Source: GCA-003244245 sp036266995 (GTDB lineage Bacteria; Actinomycetota; Actinomycetes; Mycobacteriales; Pseudonocardiaceae). Taken from it: a DNA stretch of 64,000 nucleotides. The notes under the pieces were generated by a model, which searched no databases, was not told the DNA's origin, and saw only the letters and a program-made list of their open reading frames with translations. A program made the position numbers and the translations under genes. Positions 7,903 to 15,637 of the stretch are shown piece by piece; position 1 is the stretch's first letter, and every line of letters begins with the position of its first letter. Location: NCBI GenBank assembly GCA_036266995.1, contig DATAWX010000017.1, forward strand, positions 1 through 64,000, read 5' to 3'.

Positions 7903-10695
7903 GTGGTCGTGGCTGCTACCGACGGATGTGGGCGCGCTACCCGCGGAATGGCGGAGCGGGCTGATGTGCTGGGCGCGCTGGAGCGGCTCCTCGATGGCGC
8001 CTGCGCGGGCCGGGGTGGGGCACTGTTCGTCGTCGGTCCTGCCGGGTTGGGCAAGACCACCGTGCTCGAGCACGCGATCACCGCGGCAAGATCGCGGTTT
8101 GTGGTCGGTGTCGGACGGGGCGACCAGGTCGAGGCGGTGCTGCCGTTCGGTCTGATCGGGCAGGCGCTCGATCCAATTCTGGGCAGGAGGCCTTCCGGTG
8201 CCAGCATGGCGTTGAACACCGACGGTGGCGAGGCCGACGACATTTCCCCTCAGGCTCGCTTCTACGGCATTCTTCGGGGGGTACGAGATGCGGCGGTCAG
8301 CCCTCTGCTGCTGGCCCTCGATGATCTGCATTGGTCGGATCCGGATTCGCTCACGGTGATCCATCTGATCTGCCGCCGGCTAGCCTCACTGCCAGTGGCA
8401 TTGATCGCTACCGCCAGGCCATGGCCGGTGGAGGCGATCACCTCAGCGCAGGATCTGGCTGCCCAAGGGCTAGCTGTGATTGAGCCGCTGGCTCCGTTGA
8501 GCACCGCGGCGACTCGAAAACTGTTGCGTTCCCGGGTGAGCGCGGAGATCTCGGCCGAGATGGTGGACAAGGCTATCGACGTGTGCGGCGGCAACCCGTT
8601 GCTGGTGGAACAGGTCGCCGTTGAGCTACGCCGGAGCGGGAAATTGTCGGAGGGGCAGGTCTGGTTCTCCCGCTTTGTCGGAGCCGGTGCGGCCGGGCGA
8701 CGCTACTTGCAGGCGGCAAGCGTGCTCGGGACCCACTTTCGCGCTGCCGTCGCGACCGAGGTGGCCGGGCTGTCCGCAGCTGAGACCGCCACTGAGATTG
8801 ACGGTCTGTTCCGCAGCGGGCTTCTGCGCGCGGCCGACGATGGGTGGGCCCGGTTCACGCACGCGCTGATCCGGCAGGGGGTGTACGAGGATATCGCCCC
8901 GCCGGTGCGCAGGGACCTGCACGCGGCCTCGTTTCGCGCACTGATTGCCTCCGGGGCGTATTCGGCGGAAGCTGCGGAGCATGCAATGGCCGCGAACCTG
9001 GTCGGCGATGCCAAGGCGGTTACCACATTAGCTCAGGCAGGACGCGAGGCGCTGCGAGTCGGCGCGGTCGCAGCCGCTCGCCAATACCTCGAAGGAGGGG
9101 TACGGCTCGCCGGTGAGGCGATCCCAACAGAACTGCTCTTCGACTTGAGTGCGGCCCTGGTCGCGAATGGCGCCAACGAGGAGGCAATAGCCGTCTACGA
9201 GCGGTTGTTGGGCGTCCCTGAGCTACCCGCCGCGGACCGTATCGCTGTCTTGCGCCAGCTCGGACAGACCACGTTCGTCACCGGCCAGGTCGAGCGCGCC
9301 GCCGCCTGCTATGAATCCGCGGTGGACCTGGCCGAGCAGGATTATCCCGCGCTCGCCGTCGGAGCCCTGCTCGACCAGGCCTTCCAACATCAAGCACTGT
9401 CCGGCCCCCGCGCCGCATTGCCGTCGGCGAACCGGGCCGCGGAGCTGGCCACAGCCCGCGGGGTGATGCAGGCCTCTGCGCTGGCGGCCTGGGGCACCAT
9501 CGCCTATCGCTGCGGCGACCCCGACGGCCTGGCGACAGCAGCGGCCGCCGCCACCCGCGCGGACCTCGTTCCGACCTCGCGGTCCATCGACCGGCACAGA
9601 TACCGGCATCCAGCCTTCAGCTACGCCACCCTGGCTGTACACGCGGAGCGGTTCAGCGACGCCGAACAACTTCTCACCGAGATCTTGAGCTCGGCTGAAC
9701 GTCGCTGCGAGCCGATCACCCTGGTCCAGGCGACGATCGCGTGGATCGACGGACTGTGCCGGCTGGGTCGGCTCGGTGAGGCGCTCATCCTTGCCGATCG
9801 CCTGGTGGAGCTCGTGGAACTGTTGCCTCGCTCCTTCCCGCTCGCCATCACCTACCAAGCGTTGGTCCTGCTTGAGCAAGGACAGCTGGAGCAGGCGGAA
9901 CTCTGCTGCGCCCAGTTGCCAGCCGATACCCGCAACGACCGCTACAGCCTCCATCGCGCGGATGGGCTGGAACTTCACGTGCGCGCCGTCCTCGCATACC
10001 GTCAAGGACGCGCCGACACCGCATGCGAACTGTTCACCCAGCTTCAACAGTGGGCTGACCGTACTGGCGAGGCCGATCCGTCGTATGTGCCTTGGGCCGC
10101 TGATGCAGTTGCCGCCCATCTGGCATGTGGCCGAATTACCGACGCGAGTCAGGTGGTGGACTGGGTTGCCCAGCGCGCCGCGGCTTTTCCCAGCAGATGG
10201 CCGAAAATCGTCGTCGCCACGGGACGTGCCGCCCTCGCTGAACACACGGGGGACCGAGCACGCGCAGACACCCGTTACACCCAAGCGCTCGACCTCTCCG
10301 ATGACCTGCCCATGCCGCTGGCGCGGGCCCGGACGCTGACTGACTACGGCGCATTCCTGACCCGGGGCACTGAGATCGCCCGCGCGCGCACGCTCCTCGC
10401 GGAGGCGCTGCACATCGCCGAGGCATGCGGAGCCGGCTGGCATGCCAACCGCGCCCGAGCTGAGTGGCGGCGGGCCGGCGGGCGTACCCGCACCCGGCAA
10501 CCCGACGAGCTCAGCCCGCAGGAGGTCAGCGTCACTCAACTGGCTCAGGCTGGTAGAACCAACCGCGAGATCGCCCAGCAGCTCCACCTCTCCATCAAGA
10601 CGGTGGAAACACACCTTGGGCATATCTATCAAAAACTCGGTATCCGCAGCCGATGGCAGCTCGCCGGACGCACTATCCCGGACGCCAAAGAATGA
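7903..10695 (+). CDS. LuxR-family transcriptional regulator with N-terminal AAA ATPase (LAL/MalT type)
   Basis: About 930 aa, the usual LAL size. Walker A is GPAGLGKTT and Walker B is LLALDDLHWSD. A long TPR-like helical region fills the middle, and a C-terminal LuxR helix-turn-helix reads LSPQEVSVTQLAQAGRTNRE then IAQQLHLSIKTVETHLGHIY. Such proteins sense an inducer through the helical domain and activate transcription after ATP binding. GTG codons at 7870, 7903 and 7909 are all possible starts; GGAGGGA at 7894-7900 favours 7903 or 7909. The gene ends inside a strong terminator. Its neighbours are a DoxX gene (convergent) and decayed DNA, so its regulon is not evident. Confidence 0.9.
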   Translation: MVVAATDGCGRATRGMAERADVLGALERLLDGACAGRGGALFVVGPAGLGKTTVLEHAITAARSRFVVGVGRGDQVEAVLPFGLIGQALDPILGRRPSGASMALNTDGGEADDISPQARFYGILRGVRDAAVSPLLLALDDLHWSDPDSLTVIHLICRRLASLPVALIATARPWPVEAITSAQDLAAQGLAVIEPLAPLSTAATRKLLRSRVSAEISAEMVDKAIDVCGGNPLLVEQVAVELRRSGKLSEGQVWFSRFVGAGAAGRRYLQAASVLGTHFRAAVATEVAGLSAAETATEIDGLFRSGLLRAADDGWARFTHALIRQGVYEDIAPPVRRDLHAASFRALIASGAYSAEAAEHAMAANLVGDAKAVTTLAQAGREALRVGAVAAARQYLEGGVRLAGEAIPTELLFDLSAALVANGANEEAIAVYERLLGVPELPAADRIAVLRQLGQTTFVTGQVERAAACYESAVDLAEQDYPALAVGALLDQAFQHQALSGPRAALPSANRAAELATARGVMQASALAAWGTIAYRCGDPDGLATAAAAATRADLVPTSRSIDRHRYRHPAFSYATLAVHAERFSDAEQLLTEILSSAERRCEPITLVQATIAWIDGLCRLGRLGEALILADRLVELVELLPRSFPLAITYQALVLLEQGQLEQAELCCAQLPADTRNDRYSLHRADGLELHVRAVLAYRQGRADTACELFTQLQQWADRTGEADPSYVPWAADAVAAHLACGRITDASQVVDWVAQRAAAFPSRWPKIVVATGRAALAEHTGDRARADTRYTQALDLSDDLPMPLARARTLTDYGAFLTRGTEIARARTLLAEALHIAEACGAGWHANRARAEWRRAGGRTRTRQPDELSPQEVSVTQLAQAGRTNREIAQQLHLSIKTVETHLGHIYQKLGIRSRWQLAGRTIPDAKE

Positions 10696-10731
10696 CTTGG
10701 AGGGGCGAAGTAGCTCCACCCCTCCAAGTCA
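10693..10731. terminator. Bidirectional hairpin terminator
   Basis: A perfect 13-bp inverted repeat (TGACTTGGAGGGG at 10693-10705, its complement at 10719-10731) with a 13-nt loop, followed on the plus side by CTACCTTTT. It overlaps the LAL stop codon and abuts the stop of the convergent DoxX gene, so it probably ends both transcripts. Confidence 0.85.
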
Positions 10732-11340
10732 CTACCTTTTCGCCGAGTAACGGTCCCTCACATCGGTGAGAGCGGCACCGCGCACGGTGGTAGCGATCAC
10801 CATGGCCACGGCGACCAGGATCACGTCTTTGAGAACGTACTGGCCTTCCAGCGTGGGCATGTGGTGTGGCCCGGCGAACAACCGTCCGGCCAGCAGCACG
10901 GCCGGGGACAAGATACCGGTGAGCTGAATCGCCAGTAGGCAGACGGCCAGGCGCAGCCACCGCTTAGCGATCAGCAACAGTCCGATGGTGCATTCCAGCG
11001 TCGCGATCAAGGCCATCGCTACGGCGCTGGGAATCACGGCTGGCACCAGCCCGAAGCTCAGCAGGTGCGTGGTCGCCAAAGCCAGGTCCTGGGCTGGGCT
11101 CATTCCGGGGAAGTACTTCAGGATACCGAACCCGAAATATACAATCCCCATGCTGATGCGCAGCGCGATTAGGCTGTATCGCATCAGCCAACGGTGGATG
11201 GCGGCCTCTCCGGCCTCGACCATGGCGCGCCCGAGCGCGACCCGATTTTCTAGACGCATAACGCCGGTCTGGGCGTCGTCGACTAGTGTGTCCGGACGCA
11301 CCGGTGACGCCATTTCGTCGGGATAGGTCTGGGTCAGCAT
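10732..11340 (-). CDS. DoxX-like integral membrane protein
   Basis: 202 aa. A hydrophilic N-terminal 60 residues is followed by four membrane segments: LIALRISMGIVYFGFGILKYF, a central helix with VIPSAVAMALIATLECTIGL, WLRLAVCLLAIQLTGIL and VILVAVAMVIATTV. The first helix with its GxGxLKYFPG pattern resembles DoxX/DUF417-type small membrane proteins, whose function is mostly unknown (links to quinones and oxidative stress in some). ATG at 11340 has AAGGGG 6 bases upstream. It is a monocistronic gene convergent with the LAL regulator. Confidence 0.7.
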   Translation of the reverse strand: MLTQTYPDEMASPVRPDTLVDDAQTGVMRLENRVALGRAMVEAGEAAIHRWLMRYSLIALRISMGIVYFGFGILKYFPGMSPAQDLALATTHLLSFGLVPAVIPSAVAMALIATLECTIGLLLIAKRWLRLAVCLLAIQLTGILSPAVLLAGRLFAGPHHMPTLEGQYVLKDVILVAVAMVIATTVRGAALTDVRDRYSAKR

Positions 11341-12030
11341 GCTTGTCCCCTTTACCGGATGAGATTGCAGGATGGACCCGAGGTAGCGAACGACACAGGC
11401 GTGTCGTGGTTGGTATCCATCGGATGTCAGTGTGCAATCGACGCCGGTCCGGTGTCGTCAAGAATTACCCTGAAAACAGGCCACCGCCAGGGAGGCACCG
11501 GCGCTAGCTACATCAGGGTGTCCCGGAGAACAGGAAACATCCAAGATCCAGTTTCGAGGCACCATCACCGAATGGAGACGGGACATTCGAGGATCCCGCT
11601 GCCAGACGGGCGGGAGGCCAGCCAGGACCACCCGGGACCCTGCCGGACATCCGCGGACATCTCGCAGGTGATGCGCGTCTTCAGACAATCGCGCGAGATG
11701 CCGAAGGGGAATTGGTCAGCGGCGCAAGGCCGTGAGGCGTCGACACTTCGGTCCCGTCGCCGACCGTAGCGGCGCGGGCGCCGGGCCAGGTGTTGAGCAC
11801 CGATTGAATGTGGCAACTCAATGATCGCCATTCATCAAGGACGAACGACGTGGAGGCTCGGCGAGCGACGGAGAAAAGGGGCCGAGGAAGCGGCCTCTGG
11901 CTCGCGAAAGTTGAGGGTGAGCACCGCGTGGACCTTCGACGGCTACCCGGAAGGGCACGGATTGACGGCATTTTCAGCGGATGTCCCAGAAGTCATGCAG
12001 ACGTTCTGGGTGACTCTGAAATGGGGTGGC
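11341..12030. other. Decayed intergenic region without a supported gene
   Basis: About 690 bp. Several frames are open but give low-complexity Arg/Ser/Pro peptides typical of antisense or non-coding GC-rich DNA. It contains the second copy of the 64-bp repeat (11486-11550), and at about 11976-11990 a third, looser match to its core (GATGTCCCAGAA). It looks like a graveyard of mobile DNA rather than a coding region. Confidence 0.45.
11486..11550 (+). repeat. 64-bp dispersed repeat, copy 2
   Basis: Partner of the copy at 7433-7496; same orientation, about 72% identity, core GTGTCCCGGAGAACAGG. The two copies flank the LAL and DoxX genes, so the 4 kb between them could once have been a mobile or duplicated unit. 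Confidence 0.5.
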
Positions 12031-12158
12031 TCAGGCTGCTGCGCAGGGCACCACGTTGATACGGGTTCCCTTGGCGGTGGACGATCTCACCTCGATGTCG
12101 GCCTGAAAGGTGATGGTCGCATTCGCCTTGCCATCCGCTCGTCGCGGGGTCGGGTATG
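12031..12158 (-). pseudogene. C-terminal coding remnant downstream of the peroxidase gene
   Basis: Directly after the peroxidase stop, in another frame, the minus strand reads 42 codons ending GKANATITFQADIEVRSS...RINVVPCAAA then TGA at 12031-12033. The alternating hydrophobic/polar pattern is protein-like, unlike the surrounding DNA, but no ATG/GTG start is available in frame. It is either a frameshifted C-terminal extension of the peroxidase or the tail of a lost small gene. Confidence 0.3.
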
Positions 12159-13712
12159 TCAGGGATTGCGGCCTAGGGCCACGTTGATAAGCTCCGCCAG
12201 GCCGAAGGCACCGTCGTGAGTGAACTCCGGAATCGGAGAGAAGCCGGGCTGCGAGTACAGGTACGAAGTCCTGTCGCTGACAAGAATCGCGGCGAAAACC
12301 TCACCTACCAGCGTGCCGCCGACGGGGCCCAGACGGATTGGAATGGTGTCCTCGTCGGTACTCGGCGGTGCCGCGTCCCACGACGTCTGGTGGGCCTCCG
12401 CCAGGACGTAGGTCCACAAGGGCGCGTTGCCGGCGAAGCCTGGTGCGATATCGGCGATCGGAATCTTGGGGTCGGCGACCTTGTCCCCGGTCGCTTTGCC
12501 GATAAGAAGCTTGTCGTCGGGGATCGCCGGCACGCCGAGGGCTTTTGCCACCGACTGGCCAGAGGGCAGTTGGAAGGTGGCACCTCGCTCGAGGTTGCGC
12601 AGGATTAGCGACGGTGGGTTGGCGGCCACTGCAGGTGGCAGCAGGCCGAGTGGGTTCACGATGGCGGTGTCGATCTTGTATGCGTGTTGGGGTTTACGAG
12701 CGATCTCGTCGTTGGGGTCGTCCGGCACTGGCGGGATCGGCATGCCGTGCTCCAGGTCGATGAAGGACTGCCAGTCGATGCCCCAGTCCGAGGGGATGGG
12801 CCGGAAGCCGCCCAGGTCCGCCCCGTCGTCGGTACCTGTGGAGAAGATTGGCCGGCGCTGGATGGTTTGGTTGAGGCGGTAGATCGGGCGGATCATCGAG
12901 TGGCCGAAGCGGTAGGCCGCCACCGAGAATTCCACCGGCATGAGCTTGAGACCATCCTGGAGCTTAGGGATCGACAGCTGGGGTTGGTAGGGATCGGGGA
13001 AGATTCTATTAATCGTCTCCTGGTTGATCACGGTCGGAAGGAAGTCGTTGACCAGCACCCACTGGTAATGCCAGCGGACTTGCTGGCGGACATCCTGGAA
13101 ACTGGTGTGGGGATCCTTGTCGGTCAGGAAGCAGGCCACCTTGTTGTGGAAGCGCAGCATGGTGGACTGGAGTTGAGAGACGATGCGGTTCTCGTCGTTG
13201 CGCGGGTCGCCGATGAGCGCCCGCCCGTTCGGCCCTCGGGGGACCTGGACGGTGCCGGTGTCGTGCGGGTTGCCCGACATGGGGGCGCCGAGAAGCATGT
13301 GGACGCCGTCGGCGGCGTACATGTAGGGCTGGTCGTCCGGGCCGCGCCCGTACAGGTTGTCGAGGTCAAAGCGGGGAGTGCGGAAATCGACAAGGTTCTT
13401 CAGCTGATCAGGGGTCAGGAACTCCCGCAGGTGCGAGGTCTGGTCGAAGGTGAGGTCGTGGTCCACGAACTGCCCGAGGTAGGTGTAAGCCGCCTCGATG
13501 GCGGGATTTTCCTCCGCGTCGTCCTTGAGTTCCGAGGTGGGGGGAGAGTCCACCGGCGAGGTCATCGCATCGGCGAGCATCCGAAGGTCGTCGTCGGGGA
13601 ACTGCGCTCCGTCGATGTCCGGGAAGAGGCGGGTGAAGCGGCCCTCCATGATCCGGTCGAGCGGGACGCCCCGCTGCTTATCCCACCACGTGCCATGCCG
13701 TAGACCCGCCAT
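12159..13712 (-). CDS. Animal-type haem peroxidase (peroxinectin-like), no signal peptide
   Basis: 517 aa. It carries the animal haem peroxidase fold markers in order: YLGQFVDHDLTFDQTS (distal His and Ca-binding Asp), PRFDLDNLYGRGP, DPRNDENRIVSQLQSTMLRF with the FHNKV helix, and AAYRFGHSMIRP (proximal His). The enzyme would oxidise halides or phenols with H2O2. Eukaryotic homologues are secreted, but this one starts MAGLRHGTWWDKQRG with no signal sequence. ATG 13712 has a purine-rich stretch (GGAGGGAAGGG) upstream. A 44-bp block about 107 bp upstream is shared with the small HTH gene at 15273-15548, suggesting joint control with the patatin gene set. Confidence 0.88.
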   Translation of the reverse strand: MAGLRHGTWWDKQRGVPLDRIMEGRFTRLFPDIDGAQFPDDDLRMLADAMTSPVDSPPTSELKDDAEENPAIEAAYTYLGQFVDHDLTFDQTSHLREFLTPDQLKNLVDFRTPRFDLDNLYGRGPDDQPYMYAADGVHMLLGAPMSGNPHDTGTVQVPRGPNGRALIGDPRNDENRIVSQLQSTMLRFHNKVACFLTDKDPHTSFQDVRQQVRWHYQWVLVNDFLPTVINQETINRIFPDPYQPQLSIPKLQDGLKLMPVEFSVAAYRFGHSMIRPIYRLNQTIQRRPIFSTGTDDGADLGGFRPIPSDWGIDWQSFIDLEHGMPIPPVPDDPNDEIARKPQHAYKIDTAIVNPLGLLPPAVAANPPSLILRNLERGATFQLPSGQSVAKALGVPAIPDDKLLIGKATGDKVADPKIPIADIAPGFAGNAPLWTYVLAEAHQTSWDAAPPSTDEDTIPIRLGPVGGTLVGEVFAAILVSDRTSYLYSQPGFSPIPEFTHDGAFGLAELINVALGRNP

Positions 13713-13819
13713 GCCTTATTTCCCTTCCCTCCAGAACAGAATTCGGTGCCTCAGTAACGCTCCGGCCGGTATGGCCGAACGCGAGATCCCGGCCTCGACG
13801 CTATTCCGGGCCCGCGGCG

Positions 13820-13863
13820 GTGTCGGGAGTAACGGTCTACTCGACTTTGCCCGGTCGGCTACC
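13820..13863 (-). promoter_or_regulatory. Conserved 44-bp regulatory block upstream of the peroxidase gene
   Basis: Three blocks in plus-strand notation, GTGTCGGGAGTAAC, CTACTCGACTT and GTCGGCTACC, separated by 3 and 6 variable bases, are identical to those at 15577-15620. Constant spacing with variable spacers suggests a binding site or promoter rather than neutral duplication. The middle and first blocks form an imperfect dyad (GTCGAGTA against TACTCCCGAC). Confidence 0.6.
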
Positions 13864-13879
13864 CCCCGAGCCGCTCCGA

Positions 13880-13918
13880 CTACCCGATCTGGCTAGGAAG
13901 GTGCGCAGCGTGCGTCGG
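13880..13918 (-). pseudogene. Remnant of the 3' end of a LAL regulator gene
   Basis: The minus strand encodes PTHAAHLPSQIG and TAG, against PTPAAHVPTQIG and TAA at the end of the intact LAL gene at 15638. Nine of twelve residues match. The relic sits next to the conserved 44-bp block, just as the intact gene end does. This shows that a LAL gene end plus promoter was duplicated and the gene body then lost here. Confidence 0.6.
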
Positions 13919-13994
13919 AGTACTACCCAGGGGCGTTGTCGGGTGGCGCAGGTTGCACCGACTAGTCGCCGGTGATCGGTGTGGTCGGCGCGGT

Positions 13995-15086
13995 TTATGA
14001 CGCACCTACGGGGCCGGCAGCGACCGCGAGACCGTCAGCCGACGCTGTCGTCGTCGCGTCCGATGCGGCGGAGGTCAAGGCGGCGAGAAAGGCGGTCGCA
14101 GCGTGACGCCCGCTATCGAACAGGCGCTGCTGGACGTCCGGGGTGATGGTGAAGTCGGTCGCCGCGACGTGCATGGTATCGACGTAGATGGTGCGGGCGC
14201 TGACCCCTCCATCTTGCAGCGGGTAGCGGTTCCACTCCCCCAGCGCGGTGTGCGCGATGGCCAGCAGTTCGCTGATGTCGCCGTGTACGGCCTTGTCGGG
14301 CACGTTGAGTGGGGGTTGCGTGGACAGTTTCACGCCAAACGTGGGCCAGCGCGGTTTTCGGCCGTCGGTTCGATCGAAGACGGTGACTGGGAAATTTTGC
14401 AGCATTCCGCCGTCCACCCACGTACATTGCCCCTCCGGGGTGATTTGCCGGAATGGCTGGAAGAAAAAGGGGATCGACATCGACGCGCGGACTGCGTCCA
14501 CCACCGAGTAGGCATCCATCGCGGCGAGCTGTTGCTCTGAGCTGGAAGCAGTCGCGTGTGGCAGCAAGTACTCCGGCAGATCCCAGGGCAGCCGAACCAG
14601 CGCCTGGCGGGTCAAGTCGGAGACATGCACGACCAGTCTGTATCGCTGCCGCAGCGGCAGGTTGCTGTCGGGGTCGTCGGTGATCCGCAAGTCGCCGAAC
14701 GTGTGGATACCGATGGGGTCGAGTTTTGAGTGCAACCACTGGTGCAGGTAGCCGGTGCTGTAAAAGCCTTGATGCCTGACCAGCGCATCGGCCATGCCCA
14801 GCCACCCCAGATGTTTCTCAGCCCAGCTCTTGTCCATAAACTGTGTGTAATCCAGCTCCCGCATGTCCTTCTCGAGCTGTGACAGGGGAACTCCCGCGGT
14901 TTCGTAGCCAGCGATCAACGCGGCAACGATCGCCCCTGCCGAGGTACCACCCACCCGTGGGAACACGTAACCGGCTTGGCTGAGGGTGATCACAGCTCCG
15001 GCCAGGCCGATGCCTTTCACCCCACCGCCTTCGAGCACCAGATCCGCGCCACGCACCAACGCGCGCCGTTCCAACGTCTCCGCCAT
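13995..15086 (-). CDS. Patatin-like phospholipase
   Basis: 363 aa from ATG 15086, chosen because GGGAGG lies 7 bases upstream; a longer frame starts at 15113. The oxyanion loop is LEGGGVKGIG (about residues 18-27), the nucleophile elbow is GTSAG with Ser49, and the catalytic Asp is in CTWVDGGMLQNFPV. This is a complete Ser-Asp dyad. Patatins are lipid acyl hydrolases; many bacterial ones act in toxin or defence contexts. No signal peptide is visible, so the enzyme is cytosolic unless exported by another route. It follows a truncated gene and a small HTH gene on the same strand and probably shares their promoter. Confidence 0.92.
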   Translation of the reverse strand: MAETLERRALVRGADLVLEGGGVKGIGLAGAVITLSQAGYVFPRVGGTSAGAIVAALIAGYETAGVPLSQLEKDMRELDYTQFMDKSWAEKHLGWLGMADALVRHQGFYSTGYLHQWLHSKLDPIGIHTFGDLRITDDPDSNLPLRQRYRLVVHVSDLTRQALVRLPWDLPEYLLPHATASSSEQQLAAMDAYSVVDAVRASMSIPFFFQPFRQITPEGQCTWVDGGMLQNFPVTVFDRTDGRKPRWPTFGVKLSTQPPLNVPDKAVHGDISELLAIAHTALGEWNRYPLQDGGVSARTIYVDTMHVAATDFTITPDVQQRLFDSGRHAATAFLAALTSAASDATTTASADGLAVAAGPVGAS

Positions 15087-15115
15087 CACGCAACCTCCCG
15101 CGACATGCACCATTC

Positions 15116-15301
15116 TTACGGACTATTCGAAGTGTTCGGCCGCGCGCCGCTCGGCCATCTGCTCAGGACGGTCGCCTGTACGCCCCAGAACTGCGGCAGG
15201 TCGCGCGTCGCTTGCACGTTGAGAGCCGCGGCCACGGTTTGCACCAGCCCTGGATCCAACTTGCCTGTCCTGTCAACAAGTCCGATCTGTATTAACGACA
15301 T
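15116..15301 (-). pseudogene. Truncated N-terminal fragment of a conserved actinobacterial hypothetical protein
   Basis: 62 codons from ATG 15301, which has GGAGG 8 bases upstream. The fragment MSLIQIGLVDRTGKLD...AAALNVQATRDLPQFWGVQATV resembles the N terminus of a family of roughly 250-300 aa that I know only as hypothetical (pattern ATRDxxxxWxVxATV). Reading ends soon after in SRWPSGARPNTSNSP, which does not continue the family. The rest was probably deleted when the patatin gene came to lie 30 bp downstream. Good initiation signals mean a short peptide may still be made. Confidence 0.5.
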
Positions 15302-15548
15302 TTTCGACACCTCCATTACGCGGCCATCCGACCCGGTCGGTATGTCGCGTCGCGGTCACCTCTAATGGATCAGGCTCCGCGAGCAACCGAGTGAGCTTGG
15401 CCTCGGCCACTCGCAGCAGTGGGCCGACTGCGTCGACATCGATGCCCAGCTCGGCTGCGATCCCAGCCGCGCCAGACCCGGCGTGGTGCAGGCGCAGGAC
15501 CGCAGCGTGTACCTCGGGAAGCTCCTCGAATGCGGACGCGAGGTCCAT
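15273..15548 (-). CDS. Small sigma-70 region-4-like helix-turn-helix protein
   Basis: 91 aa. Residues 8-55 (LPEVHAAVLRLHHAGSGAAG, then IAAELGIDVDAVGPLLRVAE) follow the sigma region 4 HTH pattern in which a helix beginning LPExxxAVLxL is followed by IAxxLGIxxxxVxxxLxxA. No region 2 is present, so it is not a complete ECF sigma factor. The last 30 residues overlap the start of the next gene. No strong Shine-Dalgarno precedes ATG 15548. The conserved 44-bp block ends 28 bp upstream, so this is the first gene of the set that includes the patatin gene. Confidence 0.6.
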   Translation of the reverse strand: MDLASAFEELPEVHAAVLRLHHAGSGAAGIAAELGIDVDAVGPLLRVAEAKLTRLLAEPDPLEVTATRHTDRVGWPRNGGVENVVNTDRTC

Positions 15549-15576
15549 AGCTCGACGCTAGGCCGGGCCGGTAGCC

Positions 15577-15620
15577 GTGTCGGGAGTAACGACCTACTCG
15601 ACTTCGCGGAGTCGGCTACC
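15577..15620 (-). promoter_or_regulatory. Conserved 44-bp regulatory block upstream of the HTH/patatin genes
   Basis: Second copy of the three-block element at 13820-13863, with identical block sequences and spacing. It lies between the LAL regulator stop (15638) and the small HTH gene start (15548). A LAL-type activator encoded next to its target site is a reasonable hypothesis. Confidence 0.6.
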
Positions 15621-15637
15621 CTGCCGGGTTGCGTCCA

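Noticed and set aside
9223..10719. 498-codon minus-strand frame opposite the LAL gene
   Set aside because: Antisense to a clear LAL regulator including its LuxR HTH; composition is non-protein-like and it runs through the terminator.
11560..11640. RIPLPDGREAS as a second part of a group II intron reverse transcriptase
   Set aside because: Weak resemblance to the YIPKPDGR motif only; no supporting residues on either side, so chance cannot be excluded.
11821..12219. 132-codon plus-strand frame between DoxX and peroxidase
   Set aside because: It runs into the peroxidase 3' end, has no ribosome site, and shows no family features.
12684..13703. 339-codon plus-strand frame opposite the peroxidase gene
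   Set aside because: Antisense shadow; His/Val/Arg/Gly-rich with no motif, while the peroxidase has all family residues.
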